A DNA stretch of 62,230 nucleotides from Prevotella sp. (GTDB taxonomy: Bacteria; Bacteroidota; Bacteroidia; Bacteroidales; Bacteroidaceae): assembly GCA_017651265.1 (NCBI GenBank), contig JAGCDO010000003.1, positions 1 to 62,230 of the forward strand, in the 5' to 3' direction. A model generated the notes under the pieces. It made no database searches. It had not been told where the DNA came from and was given only the letters and a program-made list of their open reading frames with translations. Numbering within the stretch: position 1 is the first letter of the stretch; each line of letters starts with the position of its first letter. Positions 44,664 through 51,824 of this stretch are shown here, in pieces. A program made the position numbers and the translations under genes.

Positions 44664-44795
44664 ATGAATAAACTGGGGTATTCGGTGAGAAAGACCAATG
44701 GTCATTATAAGTACTATGTTGAAGAACTGCAATATGATGATATTCAAAGGATTATAAAAAATAAGGTAGCCAAATTTGACATCCGCCTCTTCTGA
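44664..44795 (+). pseudogene. Short orphan frame, possible gene 3' remnant (43 codons)
   Basis: Reads MNKLGYSVRKTNGHYKYYVE and then EELQYDDIQRIIKNKVAKFD up to a TGA at 44793. It looks like the C-terminal end of a larger protein rather than a complete one. I suspect a Bacteroidales mobile-element primase or VirE/DUF3874-like protein, but this is a guess from memory. It stops 6 nt before the hairpin pair. Confidence 0.3.
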
Positions 44796-44801
44796 TATTT
44801 C

Positions 44802-44921
44802 AGGGAGGATAGGGAGGATAGGGAGGTAAAATTATAAACTTTATAAATTTTCGGGCGCGAGAGAAAGAAAAATAATATATATTGTTTTAAAAACATCCTC
44901 CCTATCCTCCCTATCCTCCCT
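44802..44921. repeat. Hairpin 1: inverted arms of a 9-bp tandem repeat
   Basis: The left arm (44802-44826) is 2.8 copies of AGGGAGGAT. The right arm (44897-44921) is its exact reverse complement, 25 bp. The 70-nt loop (44827-44896) contains TATAAACTTTATA, CGGGCGCGA and TGTTTTAAAAACAT. The left arm is G-rich enough for a two-layer G-quadruplex. Confidence 0.95.
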
Positions 44922-44936
44922 AAATTGTCCTTCCAA

Positions 44937-45061
44937 GGGGTGGTAGATGTGGCAGATGTGGCAGATGTTTTTAAAACATTATATATTTTCGCGCCCGAGA
45001 CTTATATATTATTCTATAAAGTTTATAAAACTACTGCCACATCTGCCACATCTACCACCCC
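44937..45061. repeat. Hairpin 2: inverted arms of a different 9-bp tandem repeat
   Basis: The left arm (44937-44964) is GGGGTGG plus copies of TAGATGTGG/CAGATGTGG. The right arm (45034-45061) is its exact reverse complement, 28 bp. The 69-nt loop (44965-45033), read on the minus strand, carries the same motifs in the same order as the loop of hairpin 1 (TATAAACTTTATA, CGGGCGCGA, TGTTTTAAAAACAT). Confidence 0.95.
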
Positions 45062-45084
45062 TCACATCAACCATCCAGCACCAA

Positions 45085-45145
45085 GTTATAAGGCTAGTTT
45101 CACCCACTTATCAGCCTAGTTTCTACCACTTATCAGCCTTATAAC
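45085..45145. repeat. Inverted repeat GTTATAAGGCT with inner CCACTTATCAGCC repeats
   Basis: GTTATAAGGCT (45085-45095) pairs with AGCCTTATAAC (45135-45145). Between them CACTTATCAGCCT occurs twice. A further partial copy, ACTAGGCTTGTAAC, follows at about 45154. Confidence 0.8.
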
Positions 45146-45220
45146 TACCACTAACTAGGCTTGTAACTCACGCGGTTATGAGGAGTTTTCGAGGGGCAGA
45201 GCAAAAAGGTAAAGCAAAAT

Positions 45221-45251
45221 TTTGGTGATTCGGAAATAATTCTTACCTTTG
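45221..45251 (+). promoter_or_regulatory. Promoter of the TlpA-like gene
   Basis: TTTG at 45221-45224, 19 bp, TACCTTTG at 45244-45251. The leader to the ATG at 45352 would be about 95 nt. Confidence 0.8.
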
Positions 45252-45351
45252 CACTACCAGAACCCTCCAAGCCTCTCTATGATGCTCAAATGTGCGGGTC
45301 GTTTTATTGATACTATGAGAGTATGTTTCTATTTACATTCACTATAAAAAA

Positions 45352-46961
45352 ATGAATCAAATGAACAAGAAAAACACCTTAATCATTTTGCTTGCGCTGC
45401 TTATTGCACCTACCTGCATGGCGGCAAAGAAGAAAGTAAAGAAAGTAGAGAAAGTAGAGGTTCCTCAGTTGCTGAACTATCCCAGTGCAGAGATCAGCGA
45501 ATATCGTCTGCATGGAGGCAACGTGGTGATACAGGGACACCTTGAATTACCTGATGAAGCGAAGGGGGAGAAGATTCCTCAGGAGGTACTCGACAAGATA
45601 AATGGTTATTTTTCGGTTGTCGTGCGCAACTATATCGTTGACAAGGAGGAGCAATCTCTTATCGAGTTCAAGGACGACGGCACCTTCTCGCTCAACGTCT
45701 ATGTGCCTTACCCTATGCCATTACTCGTTTATCCGTTAGGAATGGCTTATGGCTGTCCTGGCGATACCATTAACATCACTCTTGATATGAAAAAGCCATC
45801 GCTTCAAGAGGGTGTGACGTTTGACGGTACAGGCCTTGGCGGGGAGGTTTCCAGAACGTTTCAGCAGATGTGGGAAAAATACCACCTGACTTCCAGACCG
45901 AGTGATGAGGCAGAGAATAATCTTGACTCGCTGATGATGTGGAAGGACAGACAGGTGGCAGAGATGGACGAGCTGGTCAGGAAAATGAACGACGGACTGC
46001 CGGAGCTGGCTGACTGCTCGCCTTTGGCTTCCGACATCTTGCGAACCTTTATTCTTGGAGAGTATATGAGTAATATTTGTGGCACTTTTATGATGGCAGA
46101 GGACCTGCTGGATAATGATAACACGATATCCCGCGATGACTATTGGCAGCAGTTCTTCAGTTTTGTGGCACCACGTGAGAAATACCTGACCGACAATCCG
46201 CTACTGTTGATCGCTGGCGACTGGAGCTTCTTCAACAGGATGCAGTTTCAGGTCTTCCGCCCTACAAAGTATAGAGTGCTAAATTACATCCCCTTTGATT
46301 ACGACCCCAAGAAAGCTGAGCATATGGCAGAGGTTCAGGAGGTGTTCCGTCGCGAGAACAGGAAATATACATTGGATTTGCTACAGGAAAAACTGCACAT
46401 CAGTCCTACCGACTTTAGTGTCCAGGTGGTGATGTTGCTCGACTTTTTCGGCGACACACGATGGAACAAGGGACAGTATGATGTGATTGCTGATGACTTT
46501 GCTTGCACCATGAACTTTGTCTCTCATCCTGAACTGATTCGACAGGGTGTTCTGGGCTTTCGTGAATTCATTAAGGAGAACGAGATCAAGGTGGCGGAAG
46601 ACAAGCCATTGACCAAGGGCGACAGTATCTTCCAACGCATCATCGAACCGTACAAAGGTAACGTGCTCTACGTGGATTTCTGGGAGATGTCGTGCGGCCC
46701 CTGCCGTGCAGGTATGCTGGCCATGCGCGATGAGGTAAAGGCGAACAAGGACAGGCCCGTGAAGTATCTCTACGTGACTGATGACACACCAGAGGAATGT
46801 AAGTCGTTCCTGGAACCCAACAACATCCAGGGCGAGCACATCCATATCACTCGCTCAGAATGGGCCTATTTGAAGCAGAAGTTCAATTTTTCAGCCATAT
46901 TGTCGATAAACAGGGCAGGGTGCGTGAAGACGTGACGGTGGAGCAGCTGTTAAGTGAATAG
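45352..46961 (+). pseudogene. TlpA/thioredoxin-like secreted protein with a 3' frameshift
   Basis: The open frame gives 527 residues to a TGA at 46933. Signal peptide (IILLALLIAPTCMA), a Bacteroidetes DUF-type N-terminal half, then a thioredoxin fold with CGPC (Cys448-Cys451) in VDFWEMSCGPCRAGM. After KQKFNFS the frame loses the expected Gly-Ile-Pro loop and ends in an unrelated tail (AILSINRAGCVKT). The +1 frame at the same place reads HIVDKQGRVREDVTVEQLLS and stops at 46959, the normal end of the family. A deletion near 46893-46905 has thus removed the cis-proline loop and shifted the frame. It may be dead or keep only partial redox ability. An ATG also occurs at 45361. Confidence 0.8.
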
Positions 46962-46965
46962 TGGT

Positions 46966-48069
46966 TTATTCGCTATAGTTATGGTCCACCACGATGACAA
47001 CCTGTAAATCGGGAGCCAACGGCTGTATCTCTTGGGTTAGATTACTGATAAGGGCGGCATCGTCGTGCACGGAGAGATCGGGAACCACATCGACGGAAAG
47101 CAACTGGTCTTTTTCGGAATAGAGGAAACCGTGTACTTGAACAATCTCTTTGTGGGCAGCGAGGGTTTGTATGACTTTCGACTGCAATTCGGCGCGTTTG
47201 TTCTCTCCCGTGGCTATAGCATAAATGCCCACAGTCATGATGATACCATGTTTGTCGAACATATCGGTGGTGATCTTTCGTGTCAGGGCGTGGATATCGT
47301 GTGCCGACAAGGTGTCATAGACATTGATGTGGAGCGAGCCGATCTTCACGTCGGGACCGTAATTGTGGAGTATCAAGTCGAACACGCCATGAACGCCCTC
47401 GTAGTCGGATACTTCTTTCTTGATCTGACTGGTGAGCTCGGCAGGGATACTGGTGCCCAACAGTTCGTTCACAGGAGAGGCAAGCATCTCGATACCTGCC
47501 TTGATGATAACCAGGGATATCAAGGCGCCGAGGATACCGTCGAGCGAAACACCCCAGAGCAGCATAATACCAGCCGAGACAAGCGTGGCTAAGGTGATAA
47601 TGGCATCGAACAGCGCATCAGAGCCGGAGGCTATCAAGGCATCGCTCTTCAGCTGTTCACCCTTGCGCTTGACGTATTGACCTAACACCAGTTTCACCAC
47701 AATGGCCACCACGATGACGATGAGCGTTACTGTGGTGTAGCTGGGTTCGGTTGGATCGAAGATTTTCTTGACCGATTCGATGAGGGAGGTGATACCTGCC
47801 GACAAGACGATAACGGCAATGATGATGGCGCTGAAATACTCGATACGACCGAAGCCGAAAGGATGCTTACGGTCGGCCGGGCGTTGTGAGAGCTTGGTGC
47901 CCACAATGGTAATGACACTTGACAGCGCGTCGCTGAGGTTATTGACAGCGTCCATCACAATAGCAACAGAGCTGGACAGAATGCCCACTACTGCCTTGAA
48001 TCCTGCCAGCAGGACATTGGCCACAATGCCTATCCAACTGGTGCGGATGATTTCCTTACTTCGGTCCAT
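46966..48069 (-). CDS. Cation diffusion facilitator (CDF) transporter
   Basis: A 367-residue protein with six membrane spans and a cytoplasmic C-terminal domain (about 210-290) with a further extension. Metal-site motifs: VMDAVNNLSDALSS (helix 2), SDALIASGSDALFDAI (helix 5) and GVHGVFDLILHNYGPD in the C-terminal fold. It exports Zn, Mn or Fe. The Asn/Asp composition of the site (DxxxN, DxxxD) leaves the metal open. Its stop is 4 nt from the end of the frameshifted thioredoxin-like gene. Confidence 0.9.
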   Translation of the reverse strand: MDRSKEIIRTSWIGIVANVLLAGFKAVVGILSSSVAIVMDAVNNLSDALSSVITIVGTKLSQRPADRKHPFGFGRIEYFSAIIIAVIVLSAGITSLIESVKKIFDPTEPSYTTVTLIVIVVAIVVKLVLGQYVKRKGEQLKSDALIASGSDALFDAIITLATLVSAGIMLLWGVSLDGILGALISLVIIKAGIEMLASPVNELLGTSIPAELTSQIKKEVSDYEGVHGVFDLILHNYGPDVKIGSLHINVYDTLSAHDIHALTRKITTDMFDKHGIIMTVGIYAIATGENKRAELQSKVIQTLAAHKEIVQVHGFLYSEKDQLLSVDVVPDLSVHDDAALISNLTQEIQPLAPDLQVVIVVDHNYSE

Positions 48070-48089
48070 AGGGTTTACAATGTTGTTTA

Positions 48090-48569
48090 CTACTCTTTAG
48101 AATCCTCTTCGACCTCACAATGCAAGAAGCCCATTTCCTTGGCCTTCTCTTCGTTCATCAGAAAATAGATGGCTTCGCCCTCGTTGCAGAGTTCGCCTTT
48201 GCTGTTGGTGATCTCGGCACTGATATAGGCAAGGTTGCGCACTTGTTTGATGACCTTAGCCCTGATGGTGAGTTCGGGTTCGGTGGTGGGAACAGCTTTG
48301 CGGAACTTCACATTGAGCTGAACGGTGTAGCCGCTGGTCTGCAGCTTACGGGTGACAACCCATCCACACACTTCATCAATGAGCGTGCTCAAGATACCTC
48401 CGTGCATGGTGTCGACCCAACCTTGATAGTTGTGTTCGGGATGCCAGGTGCTTACGATATAGTCGCCATCCTCATAGAATTCCAGGTGCAGACCGATGGG
48501 GTTGTCAGGACTGCAGCCGAAACAGTTGTATCCTTCGTGGTTGCGCCAAGGGTTGATGATCTTCTTCAT
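48090..48569 (-). CDS. Hotdog-fold thioesterase, PaaI-like
   Basis: A 159-residue protein with the hotdog signature MHGGILSTLIDEVCGWVV and a family-typical opening (NCFGCSPDNPIGL). It probably hydrolyses an acyl-CoA; the substrate is unknown. It is 20 nt from the CDF gene and directly followed from upstream by a lipoprotein gene on the same strand. Confidence 0.88.
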   Translation of the reverse strand: MKKIINPWRNHEGYNCFGCSPDNPIGLHLEFYEDGDYIVSTWHPEHNYQGWVDTMHGGILSTLIDEVCGWVVTRKLQTSGYTVQLNVKFRKAVPTTEPELTIRAKVIKQVRNLAYISAEITNSKGELCNEGEAIYFLMNEEKAKEMGFLHCEVEEDSKE

Positions 48570-48571
48570 GT

Positions 48572-48928
48572 TTACTTTTTCTTCAGATAGTCGAATATGT
48601 TAATGGTTCCTGTTTCGTTTTCTATGTCGAGAGCTGGAACATACTCTACCATGCGGGTGGCGCCTGTTGCTTTGTTGACGTAGAAATAGGTCATTGCAGC
48701 CGTATAGCTGCGGAAGATGACCTGGTATGTGGAATCGGTTTCTTCTCCCATGGTGACGTACATGATGGAAGGATTCTCTTCTGCGACACTCCAATCATAC
48801 GTACTATGGCAATAGTTGTTGACACCTTCGTAGGCTGTTTCCGCAGTGATCTCACTCTTAGGGGCGTTGCTATGGCAAGCGCTTAGAAGCAAGACTGTTA
48901 GGATGAATGAATAAACAATTTGTTTCAT
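48572..48928 (-). CDS. Small lipoprotein of unknown function
   Basis: 118 residues from the ATG at 48928. Signal and lipobox IVYSFILTVLLLSAC. The mature part has one conserved-looking core (YVTMGEETDSTYQVIFRSYT, then FYVNKATGATRMVEYV), resembling a small beta domain. An earlier in-frame start (48964) would run through the msrA remnant and is rejected. It is 2 nt from the thioesterase gene. Confidence 0.7.
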   Translation of the reverse strand: MKQIVYSFILTVLLLSACHSNAPKSEITAETAYEGVNNYCHSTYDWSVAEENPSIMYVTMGEETDSTYQVIFRSYTAAMTYFYVNKATGATRMVEYVPALDIENETGTINIFDYLKKK

Positions 48929-48929
48929 A

Positions 48930-49149
48930 TTATTTCTTACATTTGGCTTGTCGGGCAAATTCAAATAGCGACTGAGGAAGGTGGCAATACCAGTGGGGTT
49001 CTATATACCTCTTTGTATGTGGGGTTCTCGGTGTGTCCGTTGGCGAATCCCACTTCCGTTTCCAGCACTCCCTCGATCTGTTTGAAGTAATGTTCTGTTC
49101 CCCAGAAACAGCCTCCAGCGAGGTAAATATCTTTTGTTTTCATACTCAT
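48930..49149 (-). pseudogene. msrA: Peptide-methionine (S)-S-oxide reductase msrA, internally deleted
   Basis: The N-terminal 50 residues are typical MsrA with the catalytic Cys motif [11 protein letters not shown] and the stretch [17 protein letters not shown]. The frame then ends early (stop after [11 protein letters not shown]). In another frame the sequence continues [19 protein letters not shown] and stops at 48930, which fits an MsrA C-terminus. About 100 central residues are gone. The gene cannot make active enzyme. The start may be the second ATG (49143). Confidence 0.8.
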
Positions 49150-49217
49150 CTTTTATTCAAATAACTAAAATCACTTAATTATGTGTGCAAATATACTCAT
49201 TTTTGTCCAATTATTTG

Positions 49218-49225
49218 TATATTTG
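49218..49225 (+). promoter_or_regulatory. -7 box upstream of the small membrane protein gene
   Basis: TATATTTG, about 20 nt before the ATG at 49245. No TTTG at the normal -33 spacing. Confidence 0.55.
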
Positions 49226-49244
49226 CATCAAATTAATAAGTTAT

Positions 49245-49538
49245 ATGAGCGAAAAAGAACAAGAGCTGCATGGCATCCGAAAGATGTTCGTTGGCGTGAA
49301 GCGCTGGCTACAATCTCTGTCGTTCAAGTCGGGTGTCATCGTGTTGCTGTGCTGCATTCCCTTCTATATCTTGTCGTTCGCCCAGATGCTATTGCCCATC
49401 AGCGTAGCGGCAAAAGGTGTTTTATGGACCGTTCTTTTCGGATTGGCCAAGACCTGTCAGTATGGGGGCTTGACAATTTTAGGCGTAGAGGGATACAAAC
49501 GATTAAAGAGTAAATTCATGAGAAATAGTAATTCGTAA
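49245..49538 (+). CDS. Small membrane protein of unknown function (97 aa)
   Basis: From the ATG at 49245 (MSEKEQELHGIRKMFVGVKR). Two hydrophobic segments (about 29-49 and 56-80) and basic ends (KRLKSKFMRNS). Earlier in-frame ATGs lie before or in the promoter and are rejected. The family is not recognised. It is followed 12 nt later by a thioredoxin-like protein, so it may be in one operon with it. Confidence 0.65.
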   Translation: MSEKEQELHGIRKMFVGVKRWLQSLSFKSGVIVLLCCIPFYILSFAQMLLPISVAAKGVLWTVLFGLAKTCQYGGLTILGVEGYKRLKSKFMRNSNS

Positions 49539-49550
49539 AGCTTTGCTGAT

Positions 49551-50054
49551 ATGAAAAAACGAATAGGTTTTGTATGGTTCTTTGCATGCTTTGTGTTAAC
49601 GCTGCATGCGCAGGGCGGACTGAAGAAAGTGTATAACGAGGAAATCAACCCTATTGAGCAGATTGATCAGGCTATAGTGAAAGCGAAGACTGAGGGAAAG
49701 TACGTGCTCTGTCAGGTGGGCGGCAACTGGTGTCCTTGGTGCTTGAAGTTTGCCGACTTCATCTCGAAGGACACAGCTATTACGAAGGTGATCAATGACA
49801 GCTTTGAGTATATCCATGTGAATTATAATCCCCGAAAGTCGCAAGGGCCCGAGCAAGTGGAGCAGGGAAAGGCGCTGATGAAACGCCTGGACAATGCCGG
49901 ACGGTTTGGATTCCCGGTATTCGTGGTTCTTGATGAAGATGGAAAGATTATTCATATCCAGGATTCCAGTTTCCTGGAGGAGGGTGAAGGCTACAATCAG
50001 GAGAAGGTGCTGCGGTTCTTCAAGAACTGGACTCCCAGTGCTGTAAAAGGGTAG
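49551..50054 (+). CDS. Exported thioredoxin-like protein
   Basis: A 167-residue protein with a signal peptide (FVWFFACFVLTLHAQ) and a thioredoxin fold with CPWC in GGNWCPWCLKF and a cis-Pro loop (FGFPVFVVLDEDG). Closest to the thioredoxin_7/DUF255-like periplasmic group. The probable role is disulfide exchange or reduction in the periplasm. It is followed by the DUF4421 protein. Confidence 0.88.
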   Translation: MKKRIGFVWFFACFVLTLHAQGGLKKVYNEEINPIEQIDQAIVKAKTEGKYVLCQVGGNWCPWCLKFADFISKDTAITKVINDSFEYIHVNYNPRKSQGPEQVEQGKALMKRLDNAGRFGFPVFVVLDEDGKIIHIQDSSFLEEGEGYNQEKVLRFFKNWTPSAVKG

Positions 50055-50094
50055 ATGAAGAGTGATGGTAAGACAGCATGTAACACATAGAACG

Positions 50095-51069
50095 ATGCGT
50101 AGGAGTGGGGTAGTGGCCTTGCTCATCGTCGCGATGAGCTGTATGGTGCTACCATTATCTGCGCAAAGTATCTTCCACCGTTTCGACAGTGTGTTGACCG
50201 AGAACTACCGGAAGGTTAATATCGACACGGCGTATATCACACGACCGAAGACGAAGTGGACCATCAAGGCCCGGCAGAACTTGTCTGGGGCGAAGATTGA
50301 ATCGGAGGGATTCGAGAATGGGGAGCATTTCAATTCGGAGATGACTGCCGATTACAAATCCACGTTCAGCATAGGTGTCAGCTATTTGGGATTCTCTCTG
50401 AACATGGCCCTGAATCCTGCCAAGTTGATGGGGAAATACAAAGACTATGAGCTGAATATCAATTCCTACGGCAACCGTTTCGGCTGGGACTTTATCTACC
50501 AAGATGCGCACAACTTTACGGGGTGGCACGACCATGAGGGTAGGGAGCGCATTGAACTGCCTGCCGACATACTCAAGGTGAAGACGCTCAACCTGAATGC
50601 TTACTATGCCTTCAACAGCAGGCGTTTTTCCTATCCTGCCGCATTCTCGCAGAGTTACATCCAACGACGTTCGGCAGGTAGCTTCCTGTTGGCCGCCTCT
50701 GGAATGGGGCAACATGCCACGCTCGACTGGGAGCAGAAGATGGACCTGAAGATGACGAATATCGGTATCGGTGCTGGCTATGGTTATAACTACGTGCCTG
50801 CTCAAGGCTGGCTGCTTCATATCTCTGCGCTACCAACGTTCATCGTTTATAGTAACACATCGATGACCTTCGGCGATTCCCGCATACCGCTGCACTATCA
50901 CTTCCCTGAAGTGATCATCACGGGGCGTGGTGCTCTGGTTCGGCAGGCGGGCAACATCTTCTACGGTTTGTCGATGGTGTATAACTTCACCAATATCGGC
51001 CAAGAGGAGAGTCTGGCTTTGCATAACACGAAATGGCGGTTACGCGCCTTTTTCGGTGTGCGTCTGTAA
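50095..51069 (+). CDS. DUF4421 family outer-membrane-like protein
   Basis: 324 residues from the ATG at 50095 (signal MRRSGVVALLIVAMSCMVLP to SAQS); a GTG at 50062 or ATG at 50065 would give a longer n-region. The remainder is a series of amphipathic beta strands (FSIGVSYLGFSLNMALN, KTLNLNAYYAFNSRRFSYP, MTNIGIGAGYGYNYV) ending RAFFGVRL, as in outer-membrane beta-barrels. DUF4421 has no known function. Confidence 0.82.
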   Translation: MRRSGVVALLIVAMSCMVLPLSAQSIFHRFDSVLTENYRKVNIDTAYITRPKTKWTIKARQNLSGAKIESEGFENGEHFNSEMTADYKSTFSIGVSYLGFSLNMALNPAKLMGKYKDYELNINSYGNRFGWDFIYQDAHNFTGWHDHEGRERIELPADILKVKTLNLNAYYAFNSRRFSYPAAFSQSYIQRRSAGSFLLAASGMGQHATLDWEQKMDLKMTNIGIGAGYGYNYVPAQGWLLHISALPTFIVYSNTSMTFGDSRIPLHYHFPEVIITGRGALVRQAGNIFYGLSMVYNFTNIGQEESLALHNTKWRLRAFFGVRL

Positions 51070-51103
51070 TGATTATCAATGATTTATCTATAACTTGCAT
51101 CCT

Positions 51104-51241
51104 ATGTTTACACAATCTGATGAATATCGTCGCGACGAGCTTATCCGCATCATAGAGCGTACGATTGAGAAGCTGACGTTAGCGGAACTCGAAGCATTGT
51201 ATTATGATATGACAACGAAGTCGTACATCAATGACAATTAA
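51104..51241 (+). CDS. Small protein of unknown function (45 aa)
   Basis: A short frame that ends 11 nt before the carbonic anhydrase. It reads MFTQSDEYRRDELIRIIERT then IEKLTLAELEALYYDMTTKS, a charged, strongly helical peptide without a signal sequence. The even amino-acid make-up and tight spacing to the next gene favour a real gene. It could be a small partner or regulator. I do not recognise it. Confidence 0.6.
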   Translation: MFTQSDEYRRDELIRIIERTIEKLTLAELEALYYDMTTKSYINDN

Positions 51242-51252
51242 AAGACTTAATT

Positions 51253-51795
51253 ATGATTGACCAGATTATTGACTACAACAAGTCTTTCGTAGCACAAAAA
51301 GGCTACGAGAAGTATCTGACGGATAAGTATCCTGACAAAAAGCTGGCGGTGCTCTCGTGTATGGACACCCGATTGACGGAACTTCTTCCTGCTGCCCTCG
51401 GACTGAAGAATGGGGATGCGAAGATTATCAAGAATGCAGGAGGATTAGTGATATCGGCTTTCGACTCCGCCATGCGTAGTCTGATTGTTGCCATATATGA
51501 ACTGGGCGTAGAAGAGATTATGGTGGTGGCTCATTCTCATTGTGGTGCTTGTCATATGAGTTTCGACCATTTCCATCACGAAATGATAGCCCGTGGTGTG
51601 ACTGATGAAACACTCGATACGATTCAGAAATGTGGAATAGATCTGCACCACTGGTTGGAGGGATTCAAGGATACGCCCACCTCTGTACGAAAGACTGTCG
51701 AGACTATTGTGACTCATCCTCTTGTTCCGAAGGATATAGTGGTTCGTGGATTCATTATTGATTCGGAAACCGGGAAATTAGAAGAAGTATGTTGA
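51253..51795 (+). CDS. Beta-class carbonic anhydrase
   Basis: A 180-residue enzyme. Zinc ligands Cys36 (CMDTRL with the Asp38-Arg40 dyad), His94 and Cys97 (HSHCGAC). It interconverts CO2 and bicarbonate in the cytoplasm. In CO2-requiring rumen and gut Bacteroidales this supports carboxylation (succinate pathway). It is probably cotranscribed with the 45-aa gene upstream. Confidence 0.93.
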   Translation: MIDQIIDYNKSFVAQKGYEKYLTDKYPDKKLAVLSCMDTRLTELLPAALGLKNGDAKIIKNAGGLVISAFDSAMRSLIVAIYELGVEEIMVVAHSHCGACHMSFDHFHHEMIARGVTDETLDTIQKCGIDLHHWLEGFKDTPTSVRKTVETIVTHPLVPKDIVVRGFIIDSETGKLEEVC

Positions 51796-51824
51796 TCCAA
51801 GAATAAGCCTAATCAACAAATATC

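Larger units (their letters stand above)
44474..45351. other. 0.9-kb non-coding stretch with large hairpins
   Basis: No full-length gene. It holds a possible 43-codon gene remnant (44664-44795), twin hairpins with 9-bp repeat arms (44802-44921 and 44937-45061), a further inverted repeat (45085-45145), and the promoter of the next gene (45221-45251). Confidence 0.8.

Noticed and set aside
44802-45061. CRISPR array
   Set aside because: Units are 9 bp, contiguous and arranged as inverted arms; there are no spacers and no cas genes.
44925-45144. Two small plus-strand frames across hairpin 2
   Set aside because: Their translations are repeats of the 9-bp unit (Asp-Val-Ala or Met-Trp-Gln) and have no start context; they are by-products of the repeat.
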